In this document: piece by piece, positions 26,156-34,780 of the stretch
Layout of the letters: every line of letters begins with the position of its first letter
How positions within the stretch are numbered: the first letter of the stretch is position 1
NCBI GenBank assembly: GCA_001725355.1
Contig: MEGD01000022.1
Coordinates: forward strand, 1-56,962
Direction: 5' to 3'
DNA: 56,962 nt
Source: Novosphingobium sp. SCN 66-18
GTDB lineage: Bacteria > Pseudomonadota > Alphaproteobacteria > Sphingomonadales > Sphingomonadaceae
Translations under genes and position numbers: made by a program
The notes under the pieces: model-generated
Databases searched by the model: none
What the model saw: only the letters and a program-made list of their open reading frames with translations
What the model was told of the DNA's origin: nothing

Positions 26156-27222
26156 CGCTGGACAACACCCAGATGGAGCACTTTCCCTCGCTGGCACGGC
26201 TGCGCCCGCCCCGCGTGGTGACGACCGTCGCATGGCTCATCCTGGTGGGCATCGTGCTTGCCGGCGCGATCCTGTTCGTGCCCTGGCTGCAGACCGCCCA
26301 GGGCGGGGGACAGGTTACGACGTTGAACGCCGAAGACCGCGCCCGCGACGTTTCTTCACTGGTCGGCGGCCGCGTCGAGGAATTCTACGTGAAGGATGGC
26401 GATTTCGTCCGCGCGGGCGATCCGATCGTTCGCGTGGTCGATGTCGATCCCGACTTCCTCGAACGGCTCGCCGGCGAGAAGGCGCAAGTCGAGGCACAGA
26501 TCGCCGCCGTCCAGCAGGCGCGCGCGACCGCCGCAATCGATGTGGGGCGCACGGGCCAACTCTATACCGAAGGTCTCGCCGCCCGACGCGACTACGAACA
26601 GACGCAGATCAAGGTCGCGGACGCCGACGCCAAACTGGCCGAAGCCCGCGCCAAGCTGAAGCAGATCGAGATCAAGCTGGCGCAAAACTCGGCGCAGATC
26701 GTCTCCGCGCCGCGCGATGGGCGCGTCCAGAACCTCAACGCGGCCGCAGGCGGATCGCTGATCTCCTCGGGCACGGTACTGGCGACGATCGCGCCCGAGC
26801 GCATCGTCCGCGCGGTCGAGCTCTACATAGACGGACGGGATATCCCGCTGGTCGCGCCGGGCCGCCCGGTACGGCTCGAATTCGAAGGCTTCCCGGCTTT
26901 CCAGTTCAGCGGATGGCCGGCCTTCGCCGTGGGCATTTACGATGGTCGTGTGCGCTCGGTCGATCCCACGCCGCGCAGCGACGGGCTGTTTCGCGTCCTC
27001 GTCGAACAGGCGCCGAACAAGACCGCCTGGCCCGAGCGCCGCTTCGTGCGCCAGGGGAGCAAGGTGCTCGGCTGGATTCAGGGCGACACCGTCCCCGTCT
27101 GGTACGAGCTGTGGCGTCAGCTCAACGACTTCCCGCTCAATTTCGGCGTAGCCAGTCCGGCCGGCGAACAGGAGGCGAAGGGCGCGAAGGAGGACAAGAG
27201 CTCGATCGAGAAGAAGAAGTGA
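26152..27222 (+). CDS. HlyD-family periplasmic adaptor (membrane fusion protein)
   Basis: A 356-residue membrane-fusion protein: one N-terminal membrane helix (VVTTVAWLILVGIVLAGAI, about 22-45), a barrel-sandwich half motif (SSLVGGRVEEFYVKDGDFVRAGDPI), a coiled-coil hairpin (about 105-180, Ala/Lys/Glu-rich), the second half motif (IVSAPRDGRVQNLNAAAGG) and beta domains. The Lys/Glu-rich tail (KGAKEDKSSIEKKK) is unusual. It would bridge the inner-membrane ABC-like protein and the outer-membrane channel. ATG at 26152 overlaps the upstream stop (ATGA), and the stop overlaps the next start. Confidence 0.88.
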   Translation: MTLDNTQMEHFPSLARLRPPRVVTTVAWLILVGIVLAGAILFVPWLQTAQGGGQVTTLNAEDRARDVSSLVGGRVEEFYVKDGDFVRAGDPIVRVVDVDPDFLERLAGEKAQVEAQIAAVQQARATAAIDVGRTGQLYTEGLAARRDYEQTQIKVADADAKLAEARAKLKQIEIKLAQNSAQIVSAPRDGRVQNLNAAAGGSLISSGTVLATIAPERIVRAVELYIDGRDIPLVAPGRPVRLEFEGFPAFQFSGWPAFAVGIYDGRVRSVDPTPRSDGLFRVLVEQAPNKTAWPERRFVRQGSKVLGWIQGDTVPVWYELWRQLNDFPLNFGVASPAGEQEAKGAKEDKSSIEKKK

Positions 27223-28700
27223 TGATGCGCCGGTTCCTTGCGATCAATGCGCTGCTTCTCGCCGCCATGGCCGGCACGGCGGCCAGCGCATCCGACCACG
27301 TCGCTGTCCGACCGGTGCCCACGACGGCTATGCCCGCCCGCGGAGACGATCAGCCCTCGACGCCGCTGATGCTGGACGAGGTCCTGCGCTCCTCGGCGCG
27401 CGCGGCGCCCGACATCGTTGCGGCGCTGGCGCGCGTGCGGCAGGCCGAGGGGCGGGCACTGAGCGCCGAAGGCGCGTTCGACACGGTCTTCTCGGTCGAT
27501 GCCCGCAGCCGCGTTGCCGGCTATTACGACGGTTCGGAAATCACCGGCAAGGCGGAGCGCCCCCTCACCGGCAACGGCGGATACCTCTACGGCCAGTACC
27601 GCAATTCGCGTGGCGATTTCCCGATCTATGAGGACAAGGCCTACACCAACCGGCTTGGCGAGGTGAAGATCGGTGCGCTCTACACCCTGCTGCGGGATCG
27701 CATGATCGACGCCCGGCGTTCGACTACGCAGCTCGCCGGGAACGACATCGACATCGCCCGCTTCGAGACGCGCGCCACCGCCATCGGCGTGCAAGCCCGC
27801 GCGATCGAGGCCTACCAGAAGTGGGTGGAAAGCGGTCTGAAGCTGCAGGCTTACCAGGCGCTTTACGACATCGCGGTCGAGCGCGGCAAGGGCATCCGCC
27901 GGCAGGTGCAACTGGGCGCGAAGCCGGAAATCCTGCTCACCGAGAACGAAGCCAACATGGTCAAGCGGGAAGCCCTGGTCGCGCAGGCACGGCAGGAATT
28001 CCGGGCAGCGGCGAACAAGCTCTCGCTTTACTACCGCGATGCAGCGGGGCTTCCGGTCCTGGTCGATGCCGACCGGCTGCCGCCTTCGGCCGCGGCCTTT
28101 GACGGCATGAACGTGGACCCTTTCTTCGAAATCGAGGAACGGCCCGATTTCGGCATACTGCTCGAAGAGATCGAGCAGGCATCGGTCAAGCTGGCTCTGG
28201 CCGAGAACGACCTGCGGCCCCGGCTCGATCTCAAGGGGGAAATCGCCAAGGACATCGGGCCGGCAGGTGCGGGCGGCTACAGCCGCTCGCCGCTGGAAGT
28301 CATCTTCGGCGTGTCGCTCACGGTGCCGCTGCAGAACCGCAAGGCACGGGGCAAGCTGAGCGAAAGCCGCGCCAAGCTCGACGAACTGTCGGTCAAGCAG
28401 CGATACCTGGCCGAGAAGATCCGCGCCGAAGTGGCCGGGATCGGCATCGAGGTCGATACCGCGCGCGAACTGGCGGACGCCACCCGCCGGCAGGTCGCTC
28501 TCGCCGATCGGCTCGCCGAGGCCGAACGCCGCCGCTTCGCCTTGGGATCGAGTGATTTCTTTCTCGTCAACAGCCGCGAGGAAGCCGCAACCGACGCCGC
28601 CGTGAAGCTAATCGAAGCCCGTGCCCGCATCGCCGCCGCGCGGGCGCAGCTCGCTGCGGCGACGGCCGATGAAAGCGCCCTCAAGCTGGACGCGCGTTAG
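27222..28700 (+). CDS. TolC-family outer-membrane efflux/secretion channel
   Basis: A 492-residue protein with a cleavable signal (MMRRFLAINALLLAAMAGTAASA) and two OEP repeats rich in long amphipathic helices: LDEVLRSSARAAPDIVAALARVRQAEG opens the first, and ARELADATRRQVALADRLAEAERRRFALG lies in the last. GSSDFFLVNSREEA matches the conserved end of TolC-type domains. Two consecutive ATG codons at 27222/27225 overlap the HlyD stop. The three genes form a closed envelope-spanning export unit. No candidate secreted substrate (RTX, bacteriocin) is visible nearby, so the cargo is unknown. Confidence 0.88.
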   Translation: MMRRFLAINALLLAAMAGTAASASDHVAVRPVPTTAMPARGDDQPSTPLMLDEVLRSSARAAPDIVAALARVRQAEGRALSAEGAFDTVFSVDARSRVAGYYDGSEITGKAERPLTGNGGYLYGQYRNSRGDFPIYEDKAYTNRLGEVKIGALYTLLRDRMIDARRSTTQLAGNDIDIARFETRATAIGVQARAIEAYQKWVESGLKLQAYQALYDIAVERGKGIRRQVQLGAKPEILLTENEANMVKREALVAQARQEFRAAANKLSLYYRDAAGLPVLVDADRLPPSAAAFDGMNVDPFFEIEERPDFGILLEEIEQASVKLALAENDLRPRLDLKGEIAKDIGPAGAGGYSRSPLEVIFGVSLTVPLQNRKARGKLSESRAKLDELSVKQRYLAEKIRAEVAGIGIEVDTARELADATRRQVALADRLAEAERRRFALGSSDFFLVNSREEAATDAAVKLIEARARIAAARAQLAAATADESALKLDAR

Positions 28701-28743
28701 GCGGCGGGTATCGTGCAGGACGCCAAAAGCGCTAAAGCACCAG

Positions 28744-29235
28744 TCAGGAACCTTCGGACTTGCGCATATTCGCATGAACGACGTTCAGCATGCGCGTGAG
28801 ATTCACGCGTTCCGCCTTGGACAATCCTGCCAGAAGCCGCTCTTCCCGCTCCCGGGCGTAGGCTCGCGTTTCGTGGTAAAGTCGCCAGCCATCCGGCGTC
28901 AGGTTGATCAGCCGCAGACGGCTTCTGTTCGGCGCCAGGGCGCCCCGGACAAGTCCCTTTGTCTCCAGCGAATTGATGCTGCGGCTGATCACGCCCTTGT
29001 CGAACCCGCTGACGTCGCAGATCCGCGTGGCCGGAATATTAGGTTCAAGAGCCAGAAGCGCGATGCAACTCCACTCGTTCAACCCCACACCGAAATTCTG
29101 CGCGAGATAACTCGAATCCGCTTGCCCAAGCCGGTTGGCGATCGATCTGAACAGATACGGCGCGTACTCGAGCAGATCGAGGGCATCATGTTCGCCACCA
29201 TTTTCCGCCATGCCCGTCTCGATCAAGTCTCCCAT
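28744..29235 (-). CDS. MarR family transcriptional regulator
   Basis: A 163-residue MarR protein from the ATG at 29235 (MGDLIETG), with NFGVGLNEWSCIALLALEP, the helix-turn-helix ATRICDVSGFDKGVISRSINSLETKG and a wing NRSRLRLINLTPDG. An ATG at 29298 would add 21 residues without a ribosome site. It diverges from the Rieske/LigM-like operon, and a perfect palindrome lies in the shared promoter region. It converges on the export operon, 43 bases after the TolC gene. An aromatic inducer is likely. Confidence 0.85.
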   Translation of the reverse strand: MGDLIETGMAENGGEHDALDLLEYAPYLFRSIANRLGQADSSYLAQNFGVGLNEWSCIALLALEPNIPATRICDVSGFDKGVISRSINSLETKGLVRGALAPNRSRLRLINLTPDGWRLYHETRAYAREREERLLAGLSKAERVNLTRMLNVVHANMRKSEGS

Positions 29236-29329
29236 GCTGCCGGCATAATGGCATCGCAAGGCGCCTAGTCCATCCCCGGCGCAATTGCGAGCGACCATCG
29301 CGCGGCATCGTCACACCCGCACACGATAA

Positions 29330-29353
29330 TTTAGGTTGCCCAGTCAACCTAAA
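29330..29353. promoter_or_regulatory. Perfect 9-bp inverted repeat, probable operator of the Rieske operon
   Basis: TTTAGGTTG (29330-29338), six bases CCCAGT, CAACCTAAA (29345-29353). It is centred about 50 bases upstream of the Rieske start and 107 bases upstream of the MarR start, where a repressor would cover a promoter. The repeat is exact; the assignment to the adjacent MarR protein is inferred. Confidence 0.72.
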
Positions 29354-29391
29354 TGAGTCAATCTGCGCAAAATCAGAATCGAGAGGCATGC

Positions 29392-30456
29392 ATGAAGTAC
29401 GTGCGAAATGCTTGGTACGTGGCCGGCTGGGCCATGGATCTGGAGGAAGCCAAGCCGCTCGCAATCAGCATTCTCGGCGAACCCATTGTCCTCTATCGCA
29501 GCGGTGGCGTTCTCGCGGCGCTCGAAGACCGGTGCGTTCACCGGCTGGCTCCACTATCCCTCGGCCGGTGCGAGGCCGCGAACCTCCGGTGCATGTACCA
29601 CGGCCTGCTGTTCGCCCCGGACGGGAAAGTCATCGAGATCCCGGGACAGGACGTCGTCCCCCCGCAAGCCCGGGTCAAAAGCTATCCGGTAACCGACCGG
29701 CACAGCTGGATCTGGGTGTGGATGGGCGATCCCGCCAAGGCCGATGAAGCCCTGATCCCGCCGGCGGTCGGCTTCGACGATCCCGATTACATCCTGGGCC
29801 GTGGCCAGCTGGACTATGCCGCGGAGGCCCGCCTCATCAACGACAACCTGCTCGATTTCAGCCACCTGACTTTTGTCCATGCTCAAAGTTTCGGGTCCGA
29901 TCCCGATTTCGCGCGGGTTCTGCCGAGCATTACTCCCCTGCCCCGTGGCATCCGGTATCTGCGCTGGATAGAGAACACCTTCGGGTCATCGACACGGAAG
30001 ACGGACGTGCCGATGGATAACTTCATGGCCTACGACTACCTGCTGCCCGGCATTCTGCTGATGCAGACCGGTGTGTTTCCGCTCGGCACGGCCAAGGCTT
30101 GCGATTTCGGATACCCCGACCTCAGCAAGGCGGTGGGCAGCCTCTCTTTCACCAGCCAGGCGGTCACCCCGGTGACCGAGAAGACAGCCCGTTATTTCTT
30201 CTCGTGGGGGCCGCACCGGAACTACGGCAACGAAGCGACCCGCGATGGCATGATGCGCGTGGCCGCGCAGGCCTTTGCCGAAGACAAGACGATGATCGAG
30301 GCGCAGCAACGCGTGATCGATGGATCGCCGGACGCGCAGGTGATGCCGACCGCGCACGACAAGGGGGTAACGCTGTTCAACCGCCTCATCGCAGCGATGG
30401 TGAAGCAAGAGCAGGAAGAGCAGCTCTCCAAGGATCTCGAAAGGACAGTATCATGA
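29392..30456 (+). CDS. Rieske non-haem iron oxygenase (VanA/dicamba monooxygenase-like)
   Basis: A 354-residue oxygenase component. The Rieske centre is C48-x-H50 (EDRCVHRL) and C67-x2-H70 (RCMYHG). The mononuclear iron site is NDNLLDFSHLTFVH, giving H158 and H163 with bridging D155. The opening MKYVRNAWYVAGW is typical of VanA-type O-demethylases, which remove methyl groups from methoxyarenes as formaldehyde. The ATG at 29392 follows GAGAGG; the frame from 29353 would start inside the operator. The stop overlaps the LigM-like gene start (ATGA). No VanB-type reductase is adjacent, so electrons must be supplied from another locus. Confidence 0.9.
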   Translation: MKYVRNAWYVAGWAMDLEEAKPLAISILGEPIVLYRSGGVLAALEDRCVHRLAPLSLGRCEAANLRCMYHGLLFAPDGKVIEIPGQDVVPPQARVKSYPVTDRHSWIWVWMGDPAKADEALIPPAVGFDDPDYILGRGQLDYAAEARLINDNLLDFSHLTFVHAQSFGSDPDFARVLPSITPLPRGIRYLRWIENTFGSSTRKTDVPMDNFMAYDYLLPGILLMQTGVFPLGTAKACDFGYPDLSKAVGSLSFTSQAVTPVTEKTARYFFSWGPHRNYGNEATRDGMMRVAAQAFAEDKTMIEAQQRVIDGSPDAQVMPTAHDKGVTLFNRLIAAMVKQEQEEQLSKDLERTVS

Positions 30457-31823
30457 CATTTTCTTCGCTTCAGCAAAAGATCGACCTGCTCGGCAATCCG
30501 GCCATCTTCCTGCGCGATGTGCCGGTGGGGGCCTACCAGTACCCGGTCCAGAGCCAATTCTCGAACTGGCGGGACGAGCAACGATCGTGGCGCGAGACCG
30601 TGGGCCTGCTCGACCAGTCGCTGCACATGACCGATCTGTACATCGAAGGCCCCGACACCATCCGCCTGCTGTCCGAAGTCGGCGTCAATTCGTTCAAGAA
30701 CTACGGCCGCAACAAGGGCAAGCAGCTGATCTGCTGCAACCACGATGGCTTCCTGATCGGTGACATGGTCCTGTTCGGGCTGGAGGACGACAAGGTCAAC
30801 GTGGTCGGGCGGCCGCCGGTCGCCAACTGGATCCGGTATGTCGCGCAAAGCGGCACTTACGACGTGACGCTCGAACTCGATCAGCGCGCCGTCACCAATC
30901 CCGGACCGCGCAAAACCTTCCGCTACGAATTGCAGGGGCCGAATGCCTGGGAACTGCTCGACAAGCTCAACGGTGGCAATCTGGAAAAGCCCAAGTTTTT
31001 CCAGATGGGCGAAATCACGATAGCCGGGCACCGGCTTCGCGCTCTTGCCCATGCTTTTGCGGGTGCGCCCGGCCTCGAGTTCTGGGGGCCGACGGAACTC
31101 GGCCCGGAAGTAAGGGCGGCGATCGTCGAGGCGGGCCGCGACTTCGGTCTCGAGCTAGTCGGCGGCCGGGCATACGGCACCTGCGCGGCCGAAGCGGGGT
31201 GGATACCTTCTCCCCTTCCGGCAATCTTCACGGGCGAGGCGATGCGCGGCTATCGTGAATGGTTGCCGGGCGATGGTTTCGAAGCCAACGGATCGATCGG
31301 CGGCAGCTTCGTTTCGGACGACATCACCGACTACTATCTGACGCCGTGGGACGTCGACTATGGCCGTCTCGTCAAGTTCGATCACGACTTCATCGGGCGC
31401 GAGGCTCTCGAGAAAATGGTCGACCGGCCGCATCGCCGCAAGGTTACGCTCGAATGGAACGCCGAGGATGTCCTTGCCGTCGAGCGCAGCATCCTGACCG
31501 GCCAGGAACCCGGCAAATACATGGAAACGCCCTGCGCCCATTATGCCGCCCATCCCTATGACTCGGTGATGATCGGCGGTCGGCTCGTCGGCGTCTCGAC
31601 CTACCCCACCTACCTGTCGGTGGACCACCAGTGGATATCGCTTGCCATGATCGACGAGGCGGACGCACAGGTCGGCGACCAGGTCACGGTGATCTGGGGC
31701 GAACCCGATGGCGGGTCCGAAAAGCCCGGCGTCGAACGCCATGTCCAGAAGGAAATCAGGGCCCGCATCCTGCCCTGGCCCTACCTCGAAGCCGCCCGGA
31801 AGATCCGCGCCCACACCGCGTGA
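30453..31823 (+). CDS. Tetrahydrofolate-dependent aromatic O-demethylase, LigM/DesA-like (GcvT family)
   Basis: A 456-residue GcvT/aminomethyltransferase-family protein whose sequence closely follows sphingomonad LigM/DesA: SQFSNWRDEQRSWRETVGL, LLDQSLHMTDLYIEGPD, GVNSFKNYGRNKGKQ, GGRAYGT and PWDVDYGRLVKFDHDFIG. LigM and DesA move the methyl group of vanillate or syringate to tetrahydrofolate, feeding C1 metabolism. The length is about that of LigM (around 470). The start overlaps the Rieske stop, so the two demethylation systems are made from one message. No folate-recycling genes (metF, ligH) are adjacent. The substrate is a methoxyarene, but which one is not determined. Confidence 0.88.
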   Translation: MTFSSLQQKIDLLGNPAIFLRDVPVGAYQYPVQSQFSNWRDEQRSWRETVGLLDQSLHMTDLYIEGPDTIRLLSEVGVNSFKNYGRNKGKQLICCNHDGFLIGDMVLFGLEDDKVNVVGRPPVANWIRYVAQSGTYDVTLELDQRAVTNPGPRKTFRYELQGPNAWELLDKLNGGNLEKPKFFQMGEITIAGHRLRALAHAFAGAPGLEFWGPTELGPEVRAAIVEAGRDFGLELVGGRAYGTCAAEAGWIPSPLPAIFTGEAMRGYREWLPGDGFEANGSIGGSFVSDDITDYYLTPWDVDYGRLVKFDHDFIGREALEKMVDRPHRRKVTLEWNAEDVLAVERSILTGQEPGKYMETPCAHYAAHPYDSVMIGGRLVGVSTYPTYLSVDHQWISLAMIDEADAQVGDQVTVIWGEPDGGSEKPGVERHVQKEIRARILPWPYLEAARKIRAHTA

Positions 31824-31978
31824 TGCCGGCGCGGCGAAGTTTCTTTCCACCCGCAGCCCCAAGGCGTAAACGAGCGATGTGTCAGGGATGACGGCGAAAA
31901 GCCTGGCCGCCCTTGAGCGTGTTGGTTTCACGAAAACATGAGCGGGAAAACCCGCCGGGATCTTCAGGAGAGAGATCG

Positions 31979-32944
31979 ATGACAGCCTTGATTGCTGGCA
32001 ATGGCGCGGAGCGCGACAAGCAATGGTCCAGCAGCAACCTGGTGGGAAACCCCGCGCTTTCGGCATGGAATACCGTGATGTCGGACTGCGTGGCGGAGAT
32101 GAACATCGACTCCGCGGAGCGATCGACGTTCAGCGCCCGGTGGGATCGGTACGGCCTTGGGCCGATCGACATCAACAATTTCCGCACCGCCGAGCAGACG
32201 ATCTCGCGCACGGCCGCAATGGTGCGCAGGCATCCTGACGAAGTCTATGCCCTGTCCTACATGCAGCAGGGCTCCGCCGCCGTGCGCCATGCCGGGATCG
32301 ACGTGCACGTACCGCAAGGCAGCTTCATTCTGGTGAACCACGCCTCGCCGTACAGCTTCCGTTTTCCCGAAGGTGCGGTTGCCCTGACCGCGCACATGCC
32401 CGCATCCTGGCTGCGCCGCTGGGTTCCCCAACCCGAAACGATGCTCGTGAAGACGTTCGACGCGGATGCCTGGGGCGGCGCCCTGGCCGCGATGCTCAGC
32501 GCGATCGATCAAAAGGGCCTGCGGGATGCGGCCCTTTCGCGATCGTGCATTGCCGATCAGCTGGGCGCGTTCCTGGCCCTTATGAACGGCAACGTCAGCG
32601 CCGGCGAAAGCCTGCACCAGGGCAAATTGTTCAAGCGCGCCCTGACCTTGATGAAGGACCGCTTCGACGAACCCGATCTCAGCCCGCACGCGCTCGCGGC
32701 CGAACTCAACATCTCGAAACGGTACGTCCACAAGATCTTTGCGGGTCACAACACCACGTTCGGCGCGGAACTGCTCGCCCTGCGGCTGAACCACGCCAAG
32801 GATATCCTGCAGGACGCACGGTTCGCCGCCTATCGCATTTCAGATGTTGCCTATGCCTGTGGTTTTACCGACCCGAGCCACTTCGCCCGCAAGTTCCGCG
32901 AAAGGTTCGGCCACGCACCATTGGCCCTGCGCAACCATGCCTGA
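31979..32944 (+). CDS. AraC family transcriptional regulator
   Basis: A 321-residue regulator with an N-terminal AraC-binding-like cupin (about 30-190, with ISRTAAMVRRHPDEVYALSYMQQG) and a C-terminal double helix-turn-helix: SPHALAAELNISKRYVHKIFAGH and ISDVAYACGFTDPSHFARKFRERFG, the classic AraC signature. The ATG at 31979 is preceded by CAGGAGAG. It lies 155 bases after the LigM-like gene on the same strand and probably activates that operon or the minus-strand block that converges on it. Confidence 0.87.
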   Translation: MTALIAGNGAERDKQWSSSNLVGNPALSAWNTVMSDCVAEMNIDSAERSTFSARWDRYGLGPIDINNFRTAEQTISRTAAMVRRHPDEVYALSYMQQGSAAVRHAGIDVHVPQGSFILVNHASPYSFRFPEGAVALTAHMPASWLRRWVPQPETMLVKTFDADAWGGALAAMLSAIDQKGLRDAALSRSCIADQLGAFLALMNGNVSAGESLHQGKLFKRALTLMKDRFDEPDLSPHALAAELNISKRYVHKIFAGHNTTFGAELLALRLNHAKDILQDARFAAYRISDVAYACGFTDPSHFARKFRERFGHAPLALRNHA

Positions 32945-32976
32945 GCGGGAGCGCCCGAGCCGGATTGCCGGGGCCA

Positions 32977-33004
32977 TGCAGCACGATACCGCGATCGTGC
33001 TGCA
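32977..33004. terminator. Hairpin between convergent genes, possible bidirectional terminator
   Basis: TGCAGCACGAT (32977-32987), loop ACCGCG, ATCGTGCTGCA (32994-33004): a perfect 11-bp stem in the 71-base gap between the AraC gene and the convergent SDR gene. No T tract follows on either strand, so it is not a standard intrinsic terminator, although the position suggests a role in ending or protecting transcripts. Confidence 0.45.
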
Positions 33005-33015
33005 GGAAACCCGCG

Positions 33016-33840
33016 TCAGCCTTCGATCCCGCGCACCGACACGCCACCGTCCATGACGATTTCGCTGCCGGTCATATAATCGGAGGCATCGGAGGCCAGA
33101 AACAACGCCAGCGGCTTGAACTGCTCGGTTTCGCCCATCCGGCCCAGCGGCACGCCCCTGTCCCAGACCTCCCGCACTTCCGCATTCTTCAGCACGCCGC
33201 CGCCGATGTTGGTGACGACCGATCCCGGCGCGATCGCATTGACGCGGATTCCGAAGGGCGCCAGTTCGCGCGCAAGCTGGCGGACAAGGTGCCTGACGCC
33301 CGCCTTCGCCGGCATATAGGGCGTCGCCACGATCGGGCAGGTAATTTCCGAAGCGTTGGACGTGGTGGCGATGATCGACCCACGGCGGCCGTGCTTCTTC
33401 ATCAGCCGGACCGCATGCCTCATCGTGAAGAACACGCCGTCGAGATCGACCGCCAGCGTGGTCCGCCAGTAATCGACCGGGTAGGTATCGATCTGCCCCT
33501 CCTGGGATCGTTGCCCGTCGAAGCCGATATACCCTTCTCCCATCGCCAGCCCGGCGTTGGCGAAGACGATGTCGAGCGCGCCGAACGCCGCTTCGTGCTC
33601 GTCGAACGCGCGCCGAAGATCGTCATCGTTGGAAACGTCTATCCTGGTGTGCCGCACGGCATATCCCAGCGCCGTCAGCCGCGATGCCTCGCGCTCTGCC
33701 GAAACTTCGTCCAGATCCGCGATGGTGACCGACCCGCCGCCTTCCGCCACGGCTTCGACATAAGCGAGGCCCAGTCCCGATGCGCCGCCGGTAACCAGGG
33801 CCGATTTTCCGGCCAGTGAAAAACGGTCGAGTAGCGTCAT
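33016..33840 (-). CDS. Short-chain dehydrogenase/reductase
   Basis: A classical SDR of 274 residues: TGGASGLG nucleotide loop (17-24), D42 at the end of strand 2 (preferring NAD), FANAG (94-98), and the active site near S161-S164 with Y175-x3-K179 (YMPAK). GGAGAGAC precedes the ATG at 33840. It is the last gene of a seven-gene minus-strand block with a TIM-barrel isomerase, TonB receptor, MFS carrier and E1/lipoyl proteins. Oxidation of a hydroxyl on a pathway intermediate is likely; the substrate cannot be given. Confidence 0.88.
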   Translation of the reverse strand: MTLLDRFSLAGKSALVTGGASGLGLAYVEAVAEGGGSVTIADLDEVSAEREASRLTALGYAVRHTRIDVSNDDDLRRAFDEHEAAFGALDIVFANAGLAMGEGYIGFDGQRSQEGQIDTYPVDYWRTTLAVDLDGVFFTMRHAVRLMKKHGRRGSIIATTSNASEITCPIVATPYMPAKAGVRHLVRQLARELAPFGIRVNAIAPGSVVTNIGGGVLKNAEVREVWDRGVPLGRMGETEQFKPLALFLASDASDYMTGSEIVMDGGVSVRGIEG

Positions 33841-33892
33841 GTGTCTCTCCTGCTTGTTCGTATCGCGCCTGCCGGTTCCCGTCGCGGAACGG

Positions 33893-34768
33893 TCAGGCAA
33901 GCGGGGTGCGCGCCGCTTCGAGAACGGCGTTGGTCTTGCTGAAGCTGACCTCGGCCATGGTCCGGACATCCCAGTGCCGGCAATATTCGTTCATTACCTC
34001 CACGCCGACCGGGCCGTCATAGCCGGCATCCCACACCGCCCGCATGAACCCGGCGATGTCGAATTCACCATCGCCCGGGAGCAGGCGACGGTTGATGACC
34101 GAGTCCATGAAATCGACCGGACGGGCGAGCACGCCATCGTTGATCTCCACGCCGATCAGATCCGTGGGCGTGAGCTTCGCGACGATGTCGGAGAACGGCG
34201 TCGCGGTACGCAGGATATGGAGGTTGTCCAGCATGATCCCGCCGTTCGCGGCGCCCGCTCCCCTGGTCAGCGCGAGCACCAGGTCAAGCGAGGGGAGGCT
34301 GGAGAATTCGGCCGGTAGCATCTCGAACAGAACGTTTGTGCCACGATCCGCCGCCTGGGCGCACAGGATCGCGAATTCCTCGATCATCCGCTCCAACGGA
34401 ACGTCGACGTTCGCCAGGTCGGAGACCTTGATATGCCGGGCGCCGATCGCTTCCGCGGCTTCGAGCAGCAAGGCGCGGGTCCGGTCCGAGGCGGCCCGGA
34501 CTTCGCCCGCGCCGTACCAGTCGTTGAGCCATTCGACCTCGATATCGACGATGCCGTTGGCCCGCAGAATCGCGTTCAATTCGCCGAAACCGATGGTTTC
34601 CCGGAGATGCGCGAGATCCGCGTGCCAGAACCCCATCCCGGTGTAACCGGCCCGGGCGGCGCATTCCACCCGCTCCCCAATGTCGTGCGCGCAAACTTCC
34701 AGCCCCAGCGGCGCGGTCCCCGCCGCCAGAGTCCAGTACGATCCAAGGATATTCACTTTGCTGCGCAC
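33893..34768 (-). CDS. Sugar phosphate isomerase/epimerase family TIM-barrel protein
   Basis: A 291-residue xylose-isomerase-like (AP endonuclease 2) barrel. Likely metal-site acids lie in VDIEVEWLND, NVLFEMLPAEFS, LDNLHILR, IGVEINDG and a final VGVEVMNEY. Members include hydroxypyruvate, inosose and tagatose epimerases/dehydratases and some aromatic-pathway dehydratases (3-dehydroshikimate dehydratase type). The gene starts 12 bases after the TonB receptor stop and is followed at 52 bases by the SDR gene, a frequent isomerase-dehydrogenase pairing. The substrate is unknown. Confidence 0.82.
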   Translation of the reverse strand: MRSKVNILGSYWTLAAGTAPLGLEVCAHDIGERVECAARAGYTGMGFWHADLAHLRETIGFGELNAILRANGIVDIEVEWLNDWYGAGEVRAASDRTRALLLEAAEAIGARHIKVSDLANVDVPLERMIEEFAILCAQAADRGTNVLFEMLPAEFSSLPSLDLVLALTRGAGAANGGIMLDNLHILRTATPFSDIVAKLTPTDLIGVEINDGVLARPVDFMDSVINRRLLPGDGEFDIAGFMRAVWDAGYDGPVGVEVMNEYCRHWDVRTMAEVSFSKTNAVLEAARTPLA

Positions 34769-34780
34769 GACCGCATCCCC

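Noticed and set aside
31942-31955. GCGGG-AAAA-CCCGC hairpin before the AraC gene
   Set aside because: Only a 5-bp stem without a T tract; could be chance in GC-rich DNA.
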